From contig MU130533.1 of the NCBI GenBank assembly GCA_015039465.1, positions 434,001 to 498,000 of the forward strand: 64,000 nucleotides of DNA. The letters are read 5' to 3'. The stretch is from Phlegmacium glaucopus (taxonomy: Eukaryota; Basidiomycota; Agaricomycetes; Agaricales; Cortinariaceae). Positions within the stretch are counted from its first letter, which is position 1, and each line of letters opens with the position of its first letter. Below the pieces are notes generated by a model. It was not told the origin of the DNA, ran no database searches, and saw only the letters and a program-made list of their open reading frames with translations. Below, one piece after another: positions 1-12,435 of the stretch. Made by a program: the position numbers and the translations under genes.

Positions 1-106
1 AGTCCTGGTAAATGTTAGTCGCTTGTTATAGAGTCATCATCAGCAAGGAATGGGCTGCGGTGGATACTTCTAGTCAGACGCAAATAGTTAGCAGTGAAGA
101 CTATGC

Positions 107-3100
107 TTACGCGTATTCATAGTCATTCCTGATGGCGTTTGACATCCACTCTTCGTCTGCCTCTTGTTGGGGGAAGCCGGGCCCTCCAGCTATGCTCAAC
201 ACTACAGGCAGCAAGACCAGTCCATGAAGTGCTCCAGAAATGATAAGGGTTAGCCACATGCGGAAATAATATATCTGTAATTGTGTCAACAGAGTCCGGC
301 TAGAACTTCAACTGACTAACCTCAAGTAGCTTCGATCGAGTTAAAGCCAGCACTGACATGCCTATCAGTTTCGTGAAAGTGATACCCGACAGGACCTGCA
401 AAACAGCGACTATATCAGTGAAGTGGCGTGCTTCCTCAAAAGCAATACTTACAGACGGTCCAACATCAACTAGAGCAGTCCACATTCGCTCGTCGCGCTC
501 CTTCTGTCCGGAGGGATGATCAACAGGAAGACCCGTACCAGCACTCATGAATGCACGAGCAACATGTGCGCAAAATTCAACAGAAATTCCGAGAGAAATC
601 ACTAGGTTGACCAGACTAATAGCGTTTAGGTTGATTCCCCAAACGAACATGACACCCATTACTGTCACCACAGTCAGAGCGACAACGGCAGTCACGATCG
701 AACCGGTCCTCCATGAACCCAACATCAAGGCGGTGACGATCAAGACGGAAGCCAGACCGAGTCCCAAGACCTCTTGCGTCATGCCAATGATGTGGGCATA
801 CTGGTCAAAGAAAACATAGAATAGAGAGTAAGGGAAGACTGATGTGCCTGTCTCTTTAGATATATCATCCGCAATTCGATGAGCAGCCGCGAAAGCGTTG
901 ATAAAGTCATTTTGGGTCTTCAGAGGTGAATGGAATGTGCGGAAATGTGAGGCTGTAACTTTGGTGCCTGATTGATCGAGTGCAAGGGCAGATCCGAATG
1001 ATGCTTTACCAGCCAAGGGACAATCTCCAGTTGTAGGCGATATCCACCATTGTTTCAGGTATCGTATGAAATCCTCGTTCTCAGGGAGGCCGTCCATAGT
1101 GATATTCCAAGGAGGCTGTTTGCCTTCGTAGCATGGCTGACATAATCTAAAAGAATCATGTTCTTTACAGAAAATGGAAGGATCTGCCTTGCGAACGCGA
1201 CAGCACTGGTCTTTCGCAGGATCGAGCCAACCTAAGAAATCGTCTATCCAGGATGCACTTGGCTCCGAAATGAAAGATGATTCAGGGCGCTTTCTCTCCG
1301 CCTCCAACCTATTAGCGACCGAGGAATTGCTACATGTTGTAAAGCGGCCGCATAAAGCTTGTTGTCCAGAACGATGGGATACATCAACATCTCTGGAGAC
1401 AAAGTAGACCGGTGGGCCGACGTCAAGGTAGGCATCGAGATTGTCGAAGTAGGAAACCAGGTAAGATTCTGAGGGCAATGCTAATCGCTGGTCTAGATGG
1501 GTCATGAGTGACAGCAGACTATCAGAAATAAGATCATCTTACCCAGGCCTAGTTGGACGTATTGTATAGAAATTACGGACACTACGAAAACGCCGGCGAA
1601 AACAATTAGGACAATACCCTTAACAACTGGCTTGAGCAAAAATGGGGCGTAGTATTTGCGAACGAAGCGAGCAACCCTGCCTAACCCACTGCTTGTATTT
1701 GGAGCGTCTGAAAGGGCGATACGCGACGGAAGTCTGACACAAGGGAAACAGTCGATGCGGTTGGCCTGTTTAAATCAACAGTCAAGGACGGCATCGAGAG
1801 TAATACAGATTTATTAACGAACCTCAAAACGTTTCAGGTCGAGTGACATTGCACTAATGAACACAGTAACTTGAAGGACAGCATTCAGCAACACACTTCC
1901 GGCAGCATACAGGGCAAAGTTTCGGACAGCTGGCATGGGTACGAGAGCACCAAGGCCAAATGCTACGGTCTCCGTGATGGTGCTCAAAAGTATGGAGGGA
2001 CCCATCTTCGCCAGTGTACGCGCGACTCTCTCCTCTGCAGCTAGATACAGTGGCATCGAAGCTGTATCAATCTCGTCGTGAGTGGAATCGAATGGAGACC
2101 GGTGGGAATTTGTAGGAGACATAGCTGCAGAAAACCCAGGACCTTGATAGTGTTGTGGAGCGGCATTCGGACCATGGAGGAAGCTTTGTCTATCTAGTTC
2201 ATGGACAAGGATAAATACGTTGTCGACTCCAACGGCCAGGACAAGGAAGGGAATAACTTCCGCTATGATGAGAGTCACTTTGACGCCAAGGAAGGAAAAG
2301 AGGCCGACAGAAGATGACACAGAAAGAATGACAAGAAGGATACTAAATAAACCAAGAGTTGACTTAGCTCCAACAAACAAAGATCGAGGCAGACGAGGGA
2401 AAAGACGAGGCGTATCTCGGGAATCAATAGAGAGCGAGGCGGATACGGTGCTTGAGCGAGTAAATAATTTTGGGATATTGTGTACCCATTCTGAGAGTGA
2501 GGATAATACGCCATCTTCTTCCCGAGACACAGAACCGCTACCTAATGTCAACGAGACATATAAAAACATTGCCAGGTATGAAAGGACCACAATCTTGACG
2601 TCCGTATTGGTACTCTTGTTTATCTCTTCTTCAAGAGATACGCCTGTCGAGAATGCAATTTCTAAACCAGCTTCCGAGCCTGCTCTCTGAGATAGATCAT
2701 AGAGGTAGGATTTCAAGGTTTCTTCCCATTCCATGGCCATCCCTCGAGTCTCGGGCAATAAGGAATCCGCAACGACATACGTGACGACCAGTGCTTCAGC
2801 CGCTAGATATGCCTTTCGATCCGACTCTTTCGTTGGTACTCCGCCTAGTACATAATGTGGAGCGAGAGGTTGCTGGAAGTCGGGTAAACAGTCGACGGGC
2901 GCTTCCGCGCATGATTGCAAACGCCCAGCCCAGGTACCTTCGTCATACTTGTCGAGGTTGTTACCAAACCATGCAGCGACTGATTGAACCACGCACGCGC
3001 CTCGTGGACCTGCTGGTTTAAAACAGACGTCGGATAGTTTATAGCCACTAGGCGACTCGAGGGCTCGTATATCAGCCTCCACATTCATCCAATACTTGAG

Positions 3101-4578
3101 ACGATCCCAAGATAACACTGGTGTTTTATTACCAACTGTTATTGCCTGGGTAGAGGCATTTCGAGAGTTAGGATGTCCCCCCATGGATGTGACGAAGATT
3201 TGTTCGGTACGATAGAAGGGACCAAATTTTTCGTCGAAATATTCCTTCTGTACTTTGCTTTCGGACGACGGCGAAACCCAGAGCCTTACAGGATCGGTTT
3301 CGACTTCAAACTTCTTCCAACCAATATTGAGGAGTCCAATGACGAGAAATACAGAGGCAAATGTCAGCCATGGAGAGGAGGAAGCGAACAATCCCAATCG
3401 ATAGAAACCACGTCGAAGGATGTTGTTGAGACGGTACTGACGAGGTTGTACGGTTTCGATAGGGTCCAAAAGTGATGCGCCACGACCTAATTGGCGAGGT
3501 TCTGACTGAGTTCCTAGGGAGTCTTCGTCTAGATACTGTGCAAGAGAACCTACTCCAACAAGGCCTCGAGTGTGAATCCTGGGCGATGCTGTCTCCGCCG
3601 ACAATGCCACACGCTCATAAGTCTTCTCTCTGCGGTTCCGGATTGTCCGTTCGATAATATATCCAACTAAAAGGCCAAGGACGGCGAGGGAATATGTGAC
3701 TATAAGGATGAAGGACAGACACGATAGCGTCCCTACATGACAAGAAGGACCTGCATTGGGTGGTGGGACAACAGGCAATAATGGGCATATGGAGGGACAA
3801 TCGATGCATGTACATCGACTGCTTAGGTCGTTATCAGCACAGTTACGAGGTACTTTGTTGAGTGGGGAAAATTGTGGTGGGGATGACAGTGGGAAATCTA
3901 TCTGGAATGGGCTGCCAATGGCTTTCTCATCACCGAGGAACTTGAAGAAGGAAGAGTAATTCTTTGCACCTCCCCCAATAAGATCCATTGCATATCCGTT
4001 GGTATTTCCCACTTGCACATTTTTGCAGCTGTCAAAAAATCCTTGGCCGTATTGTTGGGACACAAAGAAGTCCAATGATTTTACGGCAGTCTGTCCTGTC
4101 GACGTTTTTTGAGTGGAAGTTATGTTCAGAAATGTTGCTTGGTGTGGTGAACATGTAAAGGCGCAGAAGAACGAGCGAAAGTTGTTTCGACAAGCTGGAC
4201 AGGCTGAAATTAAGCCTTCTACTTGGTTAAAGTTGTCGCGAAGCGTTTCGACTTGGTCCGACGTGCAACAAACTGGTCCCTCTACGAACTCCGAGCCACA
4301 GACATCACTAAGTAAATGTCGAGTATCATCATCGGGCTATTTTGAAATAAGCACACAGTTTCGTAGGTAATGACAAATAAATGTACCTCCATAGGTGGTC
4401 CATCATATGGACATGGTAATGGTTTGCCAAAGAACCCTTTCTTCCCACAGGATGCTCGCATGGCACATTTTCTGTCCTCATTGTTGCTTTTCATCTTGCG
4501 CGAGTGGGAGGTTTCGTTGTGAACATGCAGGTGGCGAAAGAGCGTTATAGTCCCGGTTAGTGACGCGACGCGTGCCAT
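107..4578 (-). CDS. NPC1: Niemann-Pick C1-type sterol transporter (NPC1/Ncr1)
   Basis: Large multi-exon gene with main exon blocks at about 4578-4380, 4325-4090, 4075-1814, 1770-1520, 1505-300 and 289-107. The N-terminal sterol-binding domain shows CGKKGFFGKPLPCPYDGPP and many paired cysteines. It is followed by the luminal domain (YSSFFKFLGDEKAIGSPFQI), a transmembrane segment, a second luminal domain, and a sterol-sensing/RND domain with VIPFLVLAVGVDNVFILVHE. The C-terminal transmembrane block ends with LPVVLSIAGGPG and a short tail. NPC1 proteins export sterol from the lysosome or vacuole lumen, normally receiving it from NPC2. The gene is complete and of normal family length. Oddity: the residues after the only plausible ATG (MARVASLTGTITLF) make a poor signal peptide, so the true first exon may differ. 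It is divergent from DPH1 with only 62 bp between start codons. Confidence 0.93.
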
Positions 4579-4640
4579 AATCCCAATGCACGTGGACTGA
4601 TGGGCTCACCTTCTTGCTTCAACAATAAATCTATCTTCAA
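4579..4640. promoter_or_regulatory. 62-bp bidirectional promoter between NPC1 and DPH1
   Basis: The two predicted start codons face away from each other across 62 bp, so both 5' untranslated regions and core promoters must overlap here or extend into the neighbouring gene. A palindromic E-box, CACGTG, lies at 4589-4594. That motif is bound by bHLH factors in fungi, but a six-base match is weak evidence of function. Confidence 0.35.
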
Positions 4641-6455
4641 ATGTCTGCACCTACTAGTTCCAAGCGTCCGAGTGATGCGGCAAAGCCTCGCAAACGTTTT
4701 GTGGGAAGCAACTCCTCCAAGCCGTCGAAATCGGGCGTACAATCAGGCGTCAGCAATCAGATACCTCAGGACATCCTTCAAGACACCCAATTGAATGCTG
4801 CTATCGAGCAACTGCCGTCTAATTACTCATTTGAGATCCATAAAACTATACATCATGTTCGCAAGAACAATGCCACTATGGTTGCTCTCCAGATGCCTGA
4901 GGGCCTCCAAATGTTTGCTTGCACTATCGCAGATATAATCGAGCGGTGCGCAGAAAACATTCACTTAAAGACTACATATTGAGGGTTGTCTGGATGGTAG
5001 GTTCACTAATGCGTTGACTGTGATCATGGGGGATGTCACTTATGGTGCTTGTTGCATCGACGATTACACAGCAGTTGCACTAGGCTGCGATATGCTCGTA
5101 CATTATGGTCATAGTTGTTTGGGTACGCAGGTGTCGATCTTCTCATTTGATTTCTTCACTCATTTATTTATTTGTCAAGTGCCGATGGATCAAACGACAA
5201 TCAAGACTCTCTATATCTTCGTTGAAATCGCGATCGATTCTTACCACTTGGCACAATCAATCCGGACGAATTTTCCAGATGACCGAGAGACATTCCACAA
5301 TACCCTTTTGGATTCAGAGGAAGCTAGTGCCCGAATACCGATTGGTAGCCAAATCGGGGTAGGGCGGAACCTCCGCATCCTAGGGACAGGCGAAATTTTT
5401 GAAGGATCAACTTTGCCTGGGAATGATATTGCGCCATCTACTTCTCACTCCCCTACAAAACTGGCATTGGTGTCTACGATTCAATTTGTTGCTGCTTTAC
5501 AGCGTCTGAAGGAAGACCTTTCGGTAGCCTCTACGGAAGATTTGACTTTTACTTCACCTGTTAATTTGTTAGGCAATGCATCATCGCCGGGTACCGTTGG
5601 TCCCACGGAAAACACTAGGTCAGCATTTTGGACCGGAAAATATGAAGCTCTAATACCAAGATCAAAGCCTCTGTCACCGGGGGAAATTCTGGGCTGCACA
5701 GCACCTCGACTTGACGACGTAGACGCTCTAATGTATGTCTAACCTTCTCCCGATACAATAGCCACGAGTGCTGAGGACCAATTAGATACTTGGGCGACGG
5801 ACGTTTTCACCTGGAGTCGATCATGATCGCAAATCCTCGCGTTCCAGCATTCCGCTATGATCCTTACTCTAAAAAATTAACCAGGGAGCGATACAATCAC
5901 ACAGAAATGCAGACAATACGAGACAATGCAGTCCAAACGGCGCGCAAAAGTTTGGCGGTCTTGTCACAAAACCGATCCTCTACTGTAGAGGAAGACGCAC
6001 CTCTTTGGGGAGTAATTCTTGGAACACTGGGAAGGCAGGGAAGTTTTAAGCAACTCCAGGTGGGCTGTTCACTTTCTGACGATACCAATGAAGTAACATT
6101 GAAAACCAAGGCGATTACTCACCAACTGCAAGGCTCTAAACAACCCATTCCGTATATTCAAATACTACTTTCGGAGCTTTCGCCGGCGAAATTGGCTCTA
6201 TTCAATCCTCATATATCGACCTTTATCCAGACATCCTGTCCTCGCTTATCCATAGACTGGGGATATGCCTTCGACCGACCCTTGCTTAGCCCCTACGAGA
6301 CGGCCGTCGCCGTCGGCAAAACTTCCAGCTGGATGGAGAAGTCTACTGACGGAGAACAACGATTAGATACGGGATCAGGCGTCTATCCTATGGATTTCTA
6401 CGCAGCTGGGACTCCCTGGGCACTATCCAGATCAAAGGCGTCATTTGACATGTAA
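4641..6455 (+). CDS. DPH1: Diphthamide biosynthesis protein 1 (DPH1)
   Basis: Radical-SAM-like enzyme that, with DPH2, transfers the 3-amino-3-carboxypropyl group of SAM to the conserved histidine of elongation factor 2, the first step of diphthamide synthesis in the cytosol. Splicing can be read from the frame. Intron 1 (about 4945-4999) joins IIER to [11 protein letters not shown]; intron 2 (about 5123-5178) joins HYGHSCL to VPMDQTT; intron 3 (about 5734-5787) joins DALI to [10 protein letters not shown]. The three cysteine motifs expected to bind the 4Fe-4S cluster are present: [19 protein letters not shown] and [13 protein letters not shown]. The N terminus is basic and low in complexity, and the protein ends with a short unconserved tail. 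The ATG at 4641 gives the usual length of about 430-450 residues. Confidence 0.93.
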
Positions 6456-6704
6456 ATCGGCAGATAGATCGACACGGATTAACATTAAATCACATTGATT
6501 TGATTACGTCCTCTTCCATCTCTATGTTTATATCGCGTGGCGCATATTATAACTGTCTAATTGAACTATTTATGCCAACATAACAACGTGCTCAATCTAA
6601 GTATATACACATACACTTTCTCAACCATGAACATCCTTATTACATAATACCAATATGGGTGCAACACTTTTATTACACCGGACTTCATCTTATTCCACCT
6701 GAGA

Positions 6705-8455
6705 ATGTTGAGTTTGAATGGGACCAACTCTAACTCTAAACCACCACCGGCTTTTTACCCAGGAAGCAATGATCTCATTCATTTCTGCCAGCGTAAGTTG
6801 ATGCTACCTTCTCTTTTCTGTCACAACTGACAACTGCACAGTTGCTGCTCTGGTCATAACTCTCTATGATCACGGTGAGCATCGTCACTTCTGTTCAAAA
6901 GAGCTGAAAATATTGATTCCATACCAGCCCTGATGTTCGACCTTGAGGTGTGTACATCCAAACCCCTGTATTTATTGCTATAAAAAAAAGATTTGCAACA
7001 TCATTCAAGGTCGAGTACATTTGGGTGCGTTTTTCACAGCTGTTTTTGCTTTGTTTGAGCTACAATGTCGTTTTTTTCCTTTGAGCAGAAGAGACGTTGG
7101 TCAAATTTCAAAATTCTCTTCATCCTTGTGCGCTACCTCCTATCATATTCATGACGCATTTCTGACAACTACCATCGTATTATTATTAGGCGAGATATTT
7201 TGGAGATCTGTTATTAATGTACGCACTATGAGAATTAATGGCCTTGTGCTCGAGAGCTGATATCTTCAATACAGCTCCATGTGCGTGGGTAAGTAAACCT
7301 GCTGCTCTGTGCTCTCCGTCTTCAATGACAAATCTGAAATTTAGTGTTTTTGAACCGTAATTCTGGGTCCCTGGTAAGCTTTCTAATTGGCAGGATTTTT
7401 TAAATCTCTCATCCGAACCCCCAATACAGTTGTAAGCCTTCCATGTCTTCCAAAATGAAGCAGTGAAAATGAATTTACAAGCATACTTACTGTCCCGTAG
7501 CTGTGAGTATGTCAGCTTATATTATCGCCTCTATGTTTATCTTCTCATAGGTGATGTTGGTTTCAAGTTTGTGGGCACGGGTTCGATGGTCATAATTCTG
7601 ATCACGCAAGGTAAACCAATAAATATTATCTAACACATTGTTTTTCCTTAATCTCTGTACCAGTCATCATGCAGCTTCGAATAAAAGCCATGTACGGCAA
7701 CATCATGTCAAGACTAATAACTACATTCTGGATACTCGAGGTGATGGCTGTGGTAGCTCTAGGAGTTGCGTCTCTGGTGGTTATTGATGGTAAGAGTGAT
7801 CGCCGATTTCTATCTGTGCCCTCCGAGTTAACAGCGGCGCTCATTGCCAGTCACCCCGTACACGCTAGAAGGTAGTCGAATGTGCAATCCGACGTATTTA
7901 CCTCCTTTTGCGTTTTTGTTCTGGGTGCCCATCATCGTCTTTGAGACATTCCTTGTCGCACTGGCGTTTCGAATGGCATATTACAATTACCTAGAAATCG
8001 GCAGTTGGCGGGGGGTTTCGATATTCCATGTCGTCCTGCGTGACAATTTTATATTTTTCATCTTGTATGTGCCCATATATATCTCCAGTCCAGTCTTCAC
8101 CTGACCCTCTTTGATTCATAGTGCATTTGCTTCATATCTGGTTACAGCTATGACTTGGCTAACGGCAAATCCGCGCTACTTTACCGTACCTGGTTCCTTT
8201 ACATGCTCCCTCACCTCCGTCATGGGGTGCCGACTTATTCTCAATTTGTGTCGGGTGTATTATGCCCCGAAAGATGTGGGTGTTCGACCACGGTCGATTT
8301 GGGCTGCGTCACATGGGATTAGATTCAAGCCTCCAGTGTCGAATAGTACTGGGGTGTCCTCTGAAAATTGTGCGATGGAGAGTAATCCATCTAGCACGAC
8401 ACGGTCGAAGAGTCCTACTGGGGATGCATATGAATTGAGTGGTGGGGAGCGATGA
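6705..8455 (+). CDS. DUF6533-type multi-pass membrane protein
   Basis: Member of a large Agaricomycete family of about seven-helix membrane proteins whose function is not known. The start ATG at 6705 gives an exon ending NDLIHFCQ, which joins by a short intron to LAALVITLYDHALMFDLE. Next come VEYIW, the basic KRRWSNFKILFIL and ARYFGDLLL, matching the DUF6533 pattern. Later exons give VIMQLRIKAMYGN with two hydrophobic helices (7669-7875), a loop with one cysteine, a helix with FWVPIIVFETFLVALAFRM (7880-8090), and a final helix with conserved TVPGSFTCSLTSVMGCRLILNLC (8130-8260). A polar Ser/Thr tail follows. There are many very short exons between 6780 and 7670, not all of which I could resolve. 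Resemblance to GPCRs is topological only. Confidence 0.72.
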
Positions 8456-8722
8456 CATGACAAGGGTTGGGCATAGTGGGTGCGACGTGGTGATTGTACG
8501 TATACAGATTCAGTTGTGAGTTGTAATATGGTCCCTATGAGTCACGCAATGTAAATTCCGCGGTTTGAGGAAAATATCAGTCATCCGTATGTACGCGTCT
8601 ACGTAAATGTATATCCCGGAAATTGAGAATGCGAGAGTCAGATAAGACCCGTATTCTGATGGAACTCTCGGAGCAAATTTTGCTGGTGGAAGATAGCGTC
8701 ACATGACTCAATAACGTTGTCC

Positions 8723-9237
8723 ATGGACAATGCAATTCGACTGAACATACCACAAAGGGTGTTGCTGGTACCCGGAACAGCCTTTATTGCTGGATCGGCG
8801 ATAGGACTCGTACGGGGAGGACGAACGGCTTCGTTACAATTTCTAGCAGAAAACGCGCATCGGCCACCGAAAACGGTGCAAGGATGGTACTTTTACAAAA
8901 AGACGAAAAATTATAGGGTGATGCTGGGAGGGTTGAAAGGGGGAGGTATCGAAGGCAGCCGACTGGGTGCGATAGCGCTGTGTTATGTTGGACTTGAGTC
9001 TGTTGTTGAACGATATGGATGGGGTGATTTGAAAGAGATAGCCGGTGGAGTAGGAACTGGGGCTGTGTTTTCTATGGTTTGTGAGTGAACAACCCCAAAA
9101 GATTAAATAAAAGGAGAGATTTATAATGGAGAATAGATAGGCTTCCAATGAATATTGCTAGAAGAAGTCTGGGACTCGGATTGATAACGGGATGTTGTTT
9201 GAAGGGTCTGGAATTTATAAAAAGCAACTCCACTTGA
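8723..9237 (+). CDS. Small Tim17/22/23-fold membrane protein, function unknown
   Basis: Protein of roughly 150 residues in two exons. The ATG at 8723 (MDNAIRLNIPQRVLL) opens an exon that runs to a good GTGAGT donor near 9083. The second exon resumes with YRLPMNIARRSLGLGLITG and ends KSNST at 9237. It has several glycine-rich hydrophobic stretches (GTAFIAGSAIGLVRGG, GGIEGSRLGAIALCYVGLES, EIAGGVGTGAVFSM, SLGLGLITGCCLKGLEF), the pattern of the Tim17 superfamily, whose members insert in mitochondrial or peroxisomal membranes. It is too divergent for me to call Tim17, Tim22 or Tim23, and the middle segment looks family-specific. Confidence 0.55.
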
Positions 9238-9302
9238 CTCCAACGTTCGATAGCATTATTATGTTAGAAGTGCATATATTCACTTTCAATTACATCCATA
9301 AC

Positions 9303-11898
9303 ATGTTCCGTCTCTGGACTCCAGACCAGCTCACTCCTCGTGCCAGCGAGAAGAACCCTTTCAATGATGTGCCTACAACGCCCACCGCAGTCCATCCTCT
9401 GCTCTCATCGGCCTATAGCGGATCGGTCCCTTCGGATCTCACGCCTGCCCAACCAACGACGCATCTGTCTCTTCATGCGCCTGTCTTCATCATGCAGCAA
9501 CCCCCACCTGCTAAAAATTTAAAACCTCCTCCATTAGTTTCTTCTTCTTCGGCACCCCCTCAGACTCCAACTTCAAAGGGTCAGATTCATGTAAAACTCA
9601 TACAGGCTCGCGCTCTCAACGTGCGCTCCATAAACGCACGCCCATACGTCGTAGTTCAGTTCGAGCAGAACGAATTCGTCGGTCGCGATCCCACACTAGA
9701 ATCAGACAAGGAAGTCAAAGGCACCGCTATCAACTTATCTAGAAACACATCTTCAAACGCTCTCTCGGCTCTGGGTGCTATCGGATCTAAAGCCGCTCTC
9801 CAAGGCAGCAGAAAAAATAGCAAAAACAGCAAAGATCCTTCTCCTCCATCATCTCTTGCATCAGCCAAATTATCTTCCCAACTTTTGCCACTATCACAAC
9901 CTCCGTCATCTAACAACGGTTTCTTTGGTCGCTTGTCAGCCCATAATCCTGTCTGGAAACATGAGGTTTCTTTGTACGCCATCTTCTTTCTTTCTTTCTT
10001 TTTCATTATTACCCACTTTTATTCCTCTTAGCGATGTCACCTCAGAAGCATCAGTCATCACTTTCAATGTCTACGACCGCGCCGTCTCCGACCAAGGATT
10101 CTTAGGCACCGTTCAAATTAAACCTGTACTTATCCACGACCATACAGTTGACCAATGGTACAAGTAAGTCCTTATCTTTACCTCATAACTGCATGGCCAT
10201 CCAATTCCCAATCTCACCATTCCAATTCTGCACAGACTCAAGCCTTTTGAAGATGAAGAGGTTAGCGGCGAGATGCGTGTGCAAATCACCTATGAGCATT
10301 ACAAGGTCCGTCCGTCTTCTACTTGGATCACACGCTCGTTGTAGCCGACCTTGATTTCCATAGACGAAGCGAGCCTTGACACCGCGTGACTTTGAATTTC
10401 TCAAGCTTATCGGCAGGGGAACCTTTGGAAAAGTTTTTCAGGTCCGCAAGAAGGATACCAAGCGCATCTACGCTATGAAGGTTCTGTCCAAAAAGGAGAT
10501 CGTAGCAAAAAAGGAAGTCGCCCACACCATTGGCGAGCGCAAGATCCTCCAATGCTCACTGGAATCGCCTTTCCTTGTTGGACTCAAATTCAGTTTCCAA
10601 ACAGATACCGATCTCTATCTCGTAACGGATTTTAAGAGCGGGGGAGAACTTTTTTGGCATTTGCAAAGAGAAACGCGGTTTCCGGAGGAAAGGGCAAAGT
10701 TCTACATCGCTGAACTCATTTTAGCCTTGGAACATCTACACAAATATAATATAGTATACCGGTGCGTTTTTTCTTCTTCCATCTTGCTCTAAGAATAATT
10801 CATATATCGACAATAGTGACCTCAAACCGGAGAATATCCTACTAGATGCTACAGGACATGTTGCCCTCTGCGACTTTGGGCTTTCTAAAGCCGACCTCCG
10901 TCCCGACGAACTGACAACAACGTTTTGTGGAACAACGGAATATCTTGCGCCTGAGATACTTTTGGATGAGCACGGCTACTCAAAAATCGTTGATTTCTGG
11001 TCTTTGGGTGTCCTATTATTCGAGATGTGTTGTGGATGGAGCCCGTTTTACGCGGAAGATACTCAGCAGATGTACAAGAACATTTGTTTCGGTAAAATCC
11101 GTTTCCCGAAGGGCGTAATCAATGATGATGGAAAACAATTTGTCAAGGGGGTACGTCTTTTGAGGCATTTAATCCTATCATACTTATTTTCATCCGCAGC
11201 TTCTGAACCGGAATCCTAAACATAGACTTGGCGCGCAACGCGATGCGGCAGAGCTGAAAGAACATTCATTTTTCAAGAATATTGATTGGCATGCACTTTC
11301 ATTGAAGCGGGTCACGCCACCCTTTAAACCTGTCGTGGAATCCGATGAATCAACCAACAACTTTGATCCCGAATTCACATCAGCAGACATCAGAGATGTC
11401 GGTGTTGAAGATATGGATCTGGATGATGATGATCCTTCTGAGGCATGGGTGTCGCAATCCATTGGCGGCTCTGGGTTTACGCATACACCAAACGGGCCTT
11501 TGGGCAGTGAACGACCCAAGTCGACCAGTCCCCTGTCCCCATTGAGTCCTATCACCAATGGATCGGTGACGACATTCTCGACTATCAGCTCCAATTCACG
11601 ACCGCAAGGCATTCAAATCAAGCGGCAGAAAAACAAAATTGTGGCCAGCAGTCCACTGACAAATAGCGTCCAGGAGAATTTCCGGGGTTTTACTTATTCA
11701 GGTGGAGAGAGCCTTATTGCGCCTATGCTTAATGCTCTTGGAAAGAAGAATAAGGATGATGAAGCGGTGGATGATGAAGAAATCCATGAAATCACGACAG
11801 AGGATGAGGCTGAGGATACTGAAAGAAGCGCGGGACGCTATGCCAATGCACGGAGGAAGAATGGGTTCCGTTCGGCAGAAGATGATGATATGTCATGA
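9303..11898 (+). CDS. SCH9: SCH9-type AGC protein kinase with N-terminal C2 domain
   Basis: Orthologue of yeast Sch9, the TORC1-controlled S6-kinase-like regulator of growth, ribosome synthesis and lifespan. A Pro/Ser-rich N terminus (9303-9570) precedes a C2 domain ([16 protein letters not shown] through [16 protein letters not shown]) with an inserted Ser/Lys-rich loop. The kinase domain starts at [20 protein letters not shown] (about 10376). Visible residues: ATP loop [14 protein letters not shown] lysine, YRDLKPEN split by an intron, CDFGLSK, and the PDK1-type T-loop [12 protein letters not shown]. The C-terminal extension contains the AGC tail, a possible turn motif and the hydrophobic motif [10 protein letters not shown], the probable TORC1 site, followed by an acidic tail. 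At least seven exons. An in-frame ATG at 9260 is an alternative start. Confidence 0.92.
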
Positions 11899-12435
11899 GT
11901 ATGGGGGAAGCGGCGCTTCAACAGCGCGGCCCATATCATATGCGATATGGAACAAGCCGTGGCGTTGTTTTTTTTTCTATTTCTGTTTTTCTTTATTCTG
12001 TTTTCTTCAAAAGGGACCTCAGCGAATAAGCAGCGAATCATTTACGATATACACGCCGTTCCTCCCCACGACATAATAATCTCCTGGATCCAAGACTCTT
12101 GAACTGATCTTCCTCGAGCACCAGCCCATCATTCCCTCTACTCTACACTACACACACTATCTACGCACCCGGTATATGCCCACGTCATATGCAGACATTT
12201 ATTTATTTTTCTTTTTATCTTTCTTGTTGACCCAAAAAAAGAAGTGTTGTTGTAATTCTTGATTCCCATTGACTATGTAGTAATCTTTAAATATTGATAA
12301 CCGGGTGTCTATGATGGATATACTTTTTGTAATCAAGCTCGGAGGGGCATTAAAGAATGAGCTTTTACTACCCAAAATATATTATTAATACCCTAAAAGT
12401 GTGATGCGTGGCGAATGGCATTCTATGTGGACCTA
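11899..12435. other. Convergent intergenic region, no gene seen
   Basis: Separates the SCH9 stop from the stop of the minus-strand Apd1/Aim32-like gene. It is AT-rich with T-runs near 11965-11990 and 12200-12215 and several AATAAA/TATAAA-like hexamers, consistent with two facing 3' untranslated regions. No convincing ORF or repeat was seen. Confidence 0.5.

Noticed and set aside
4557..4742. Minus-strand ORF overlapping the start of DPH1
   Set aside because: It mirrors the conserved DPH1 N terminus in another frame and has no domain signal.
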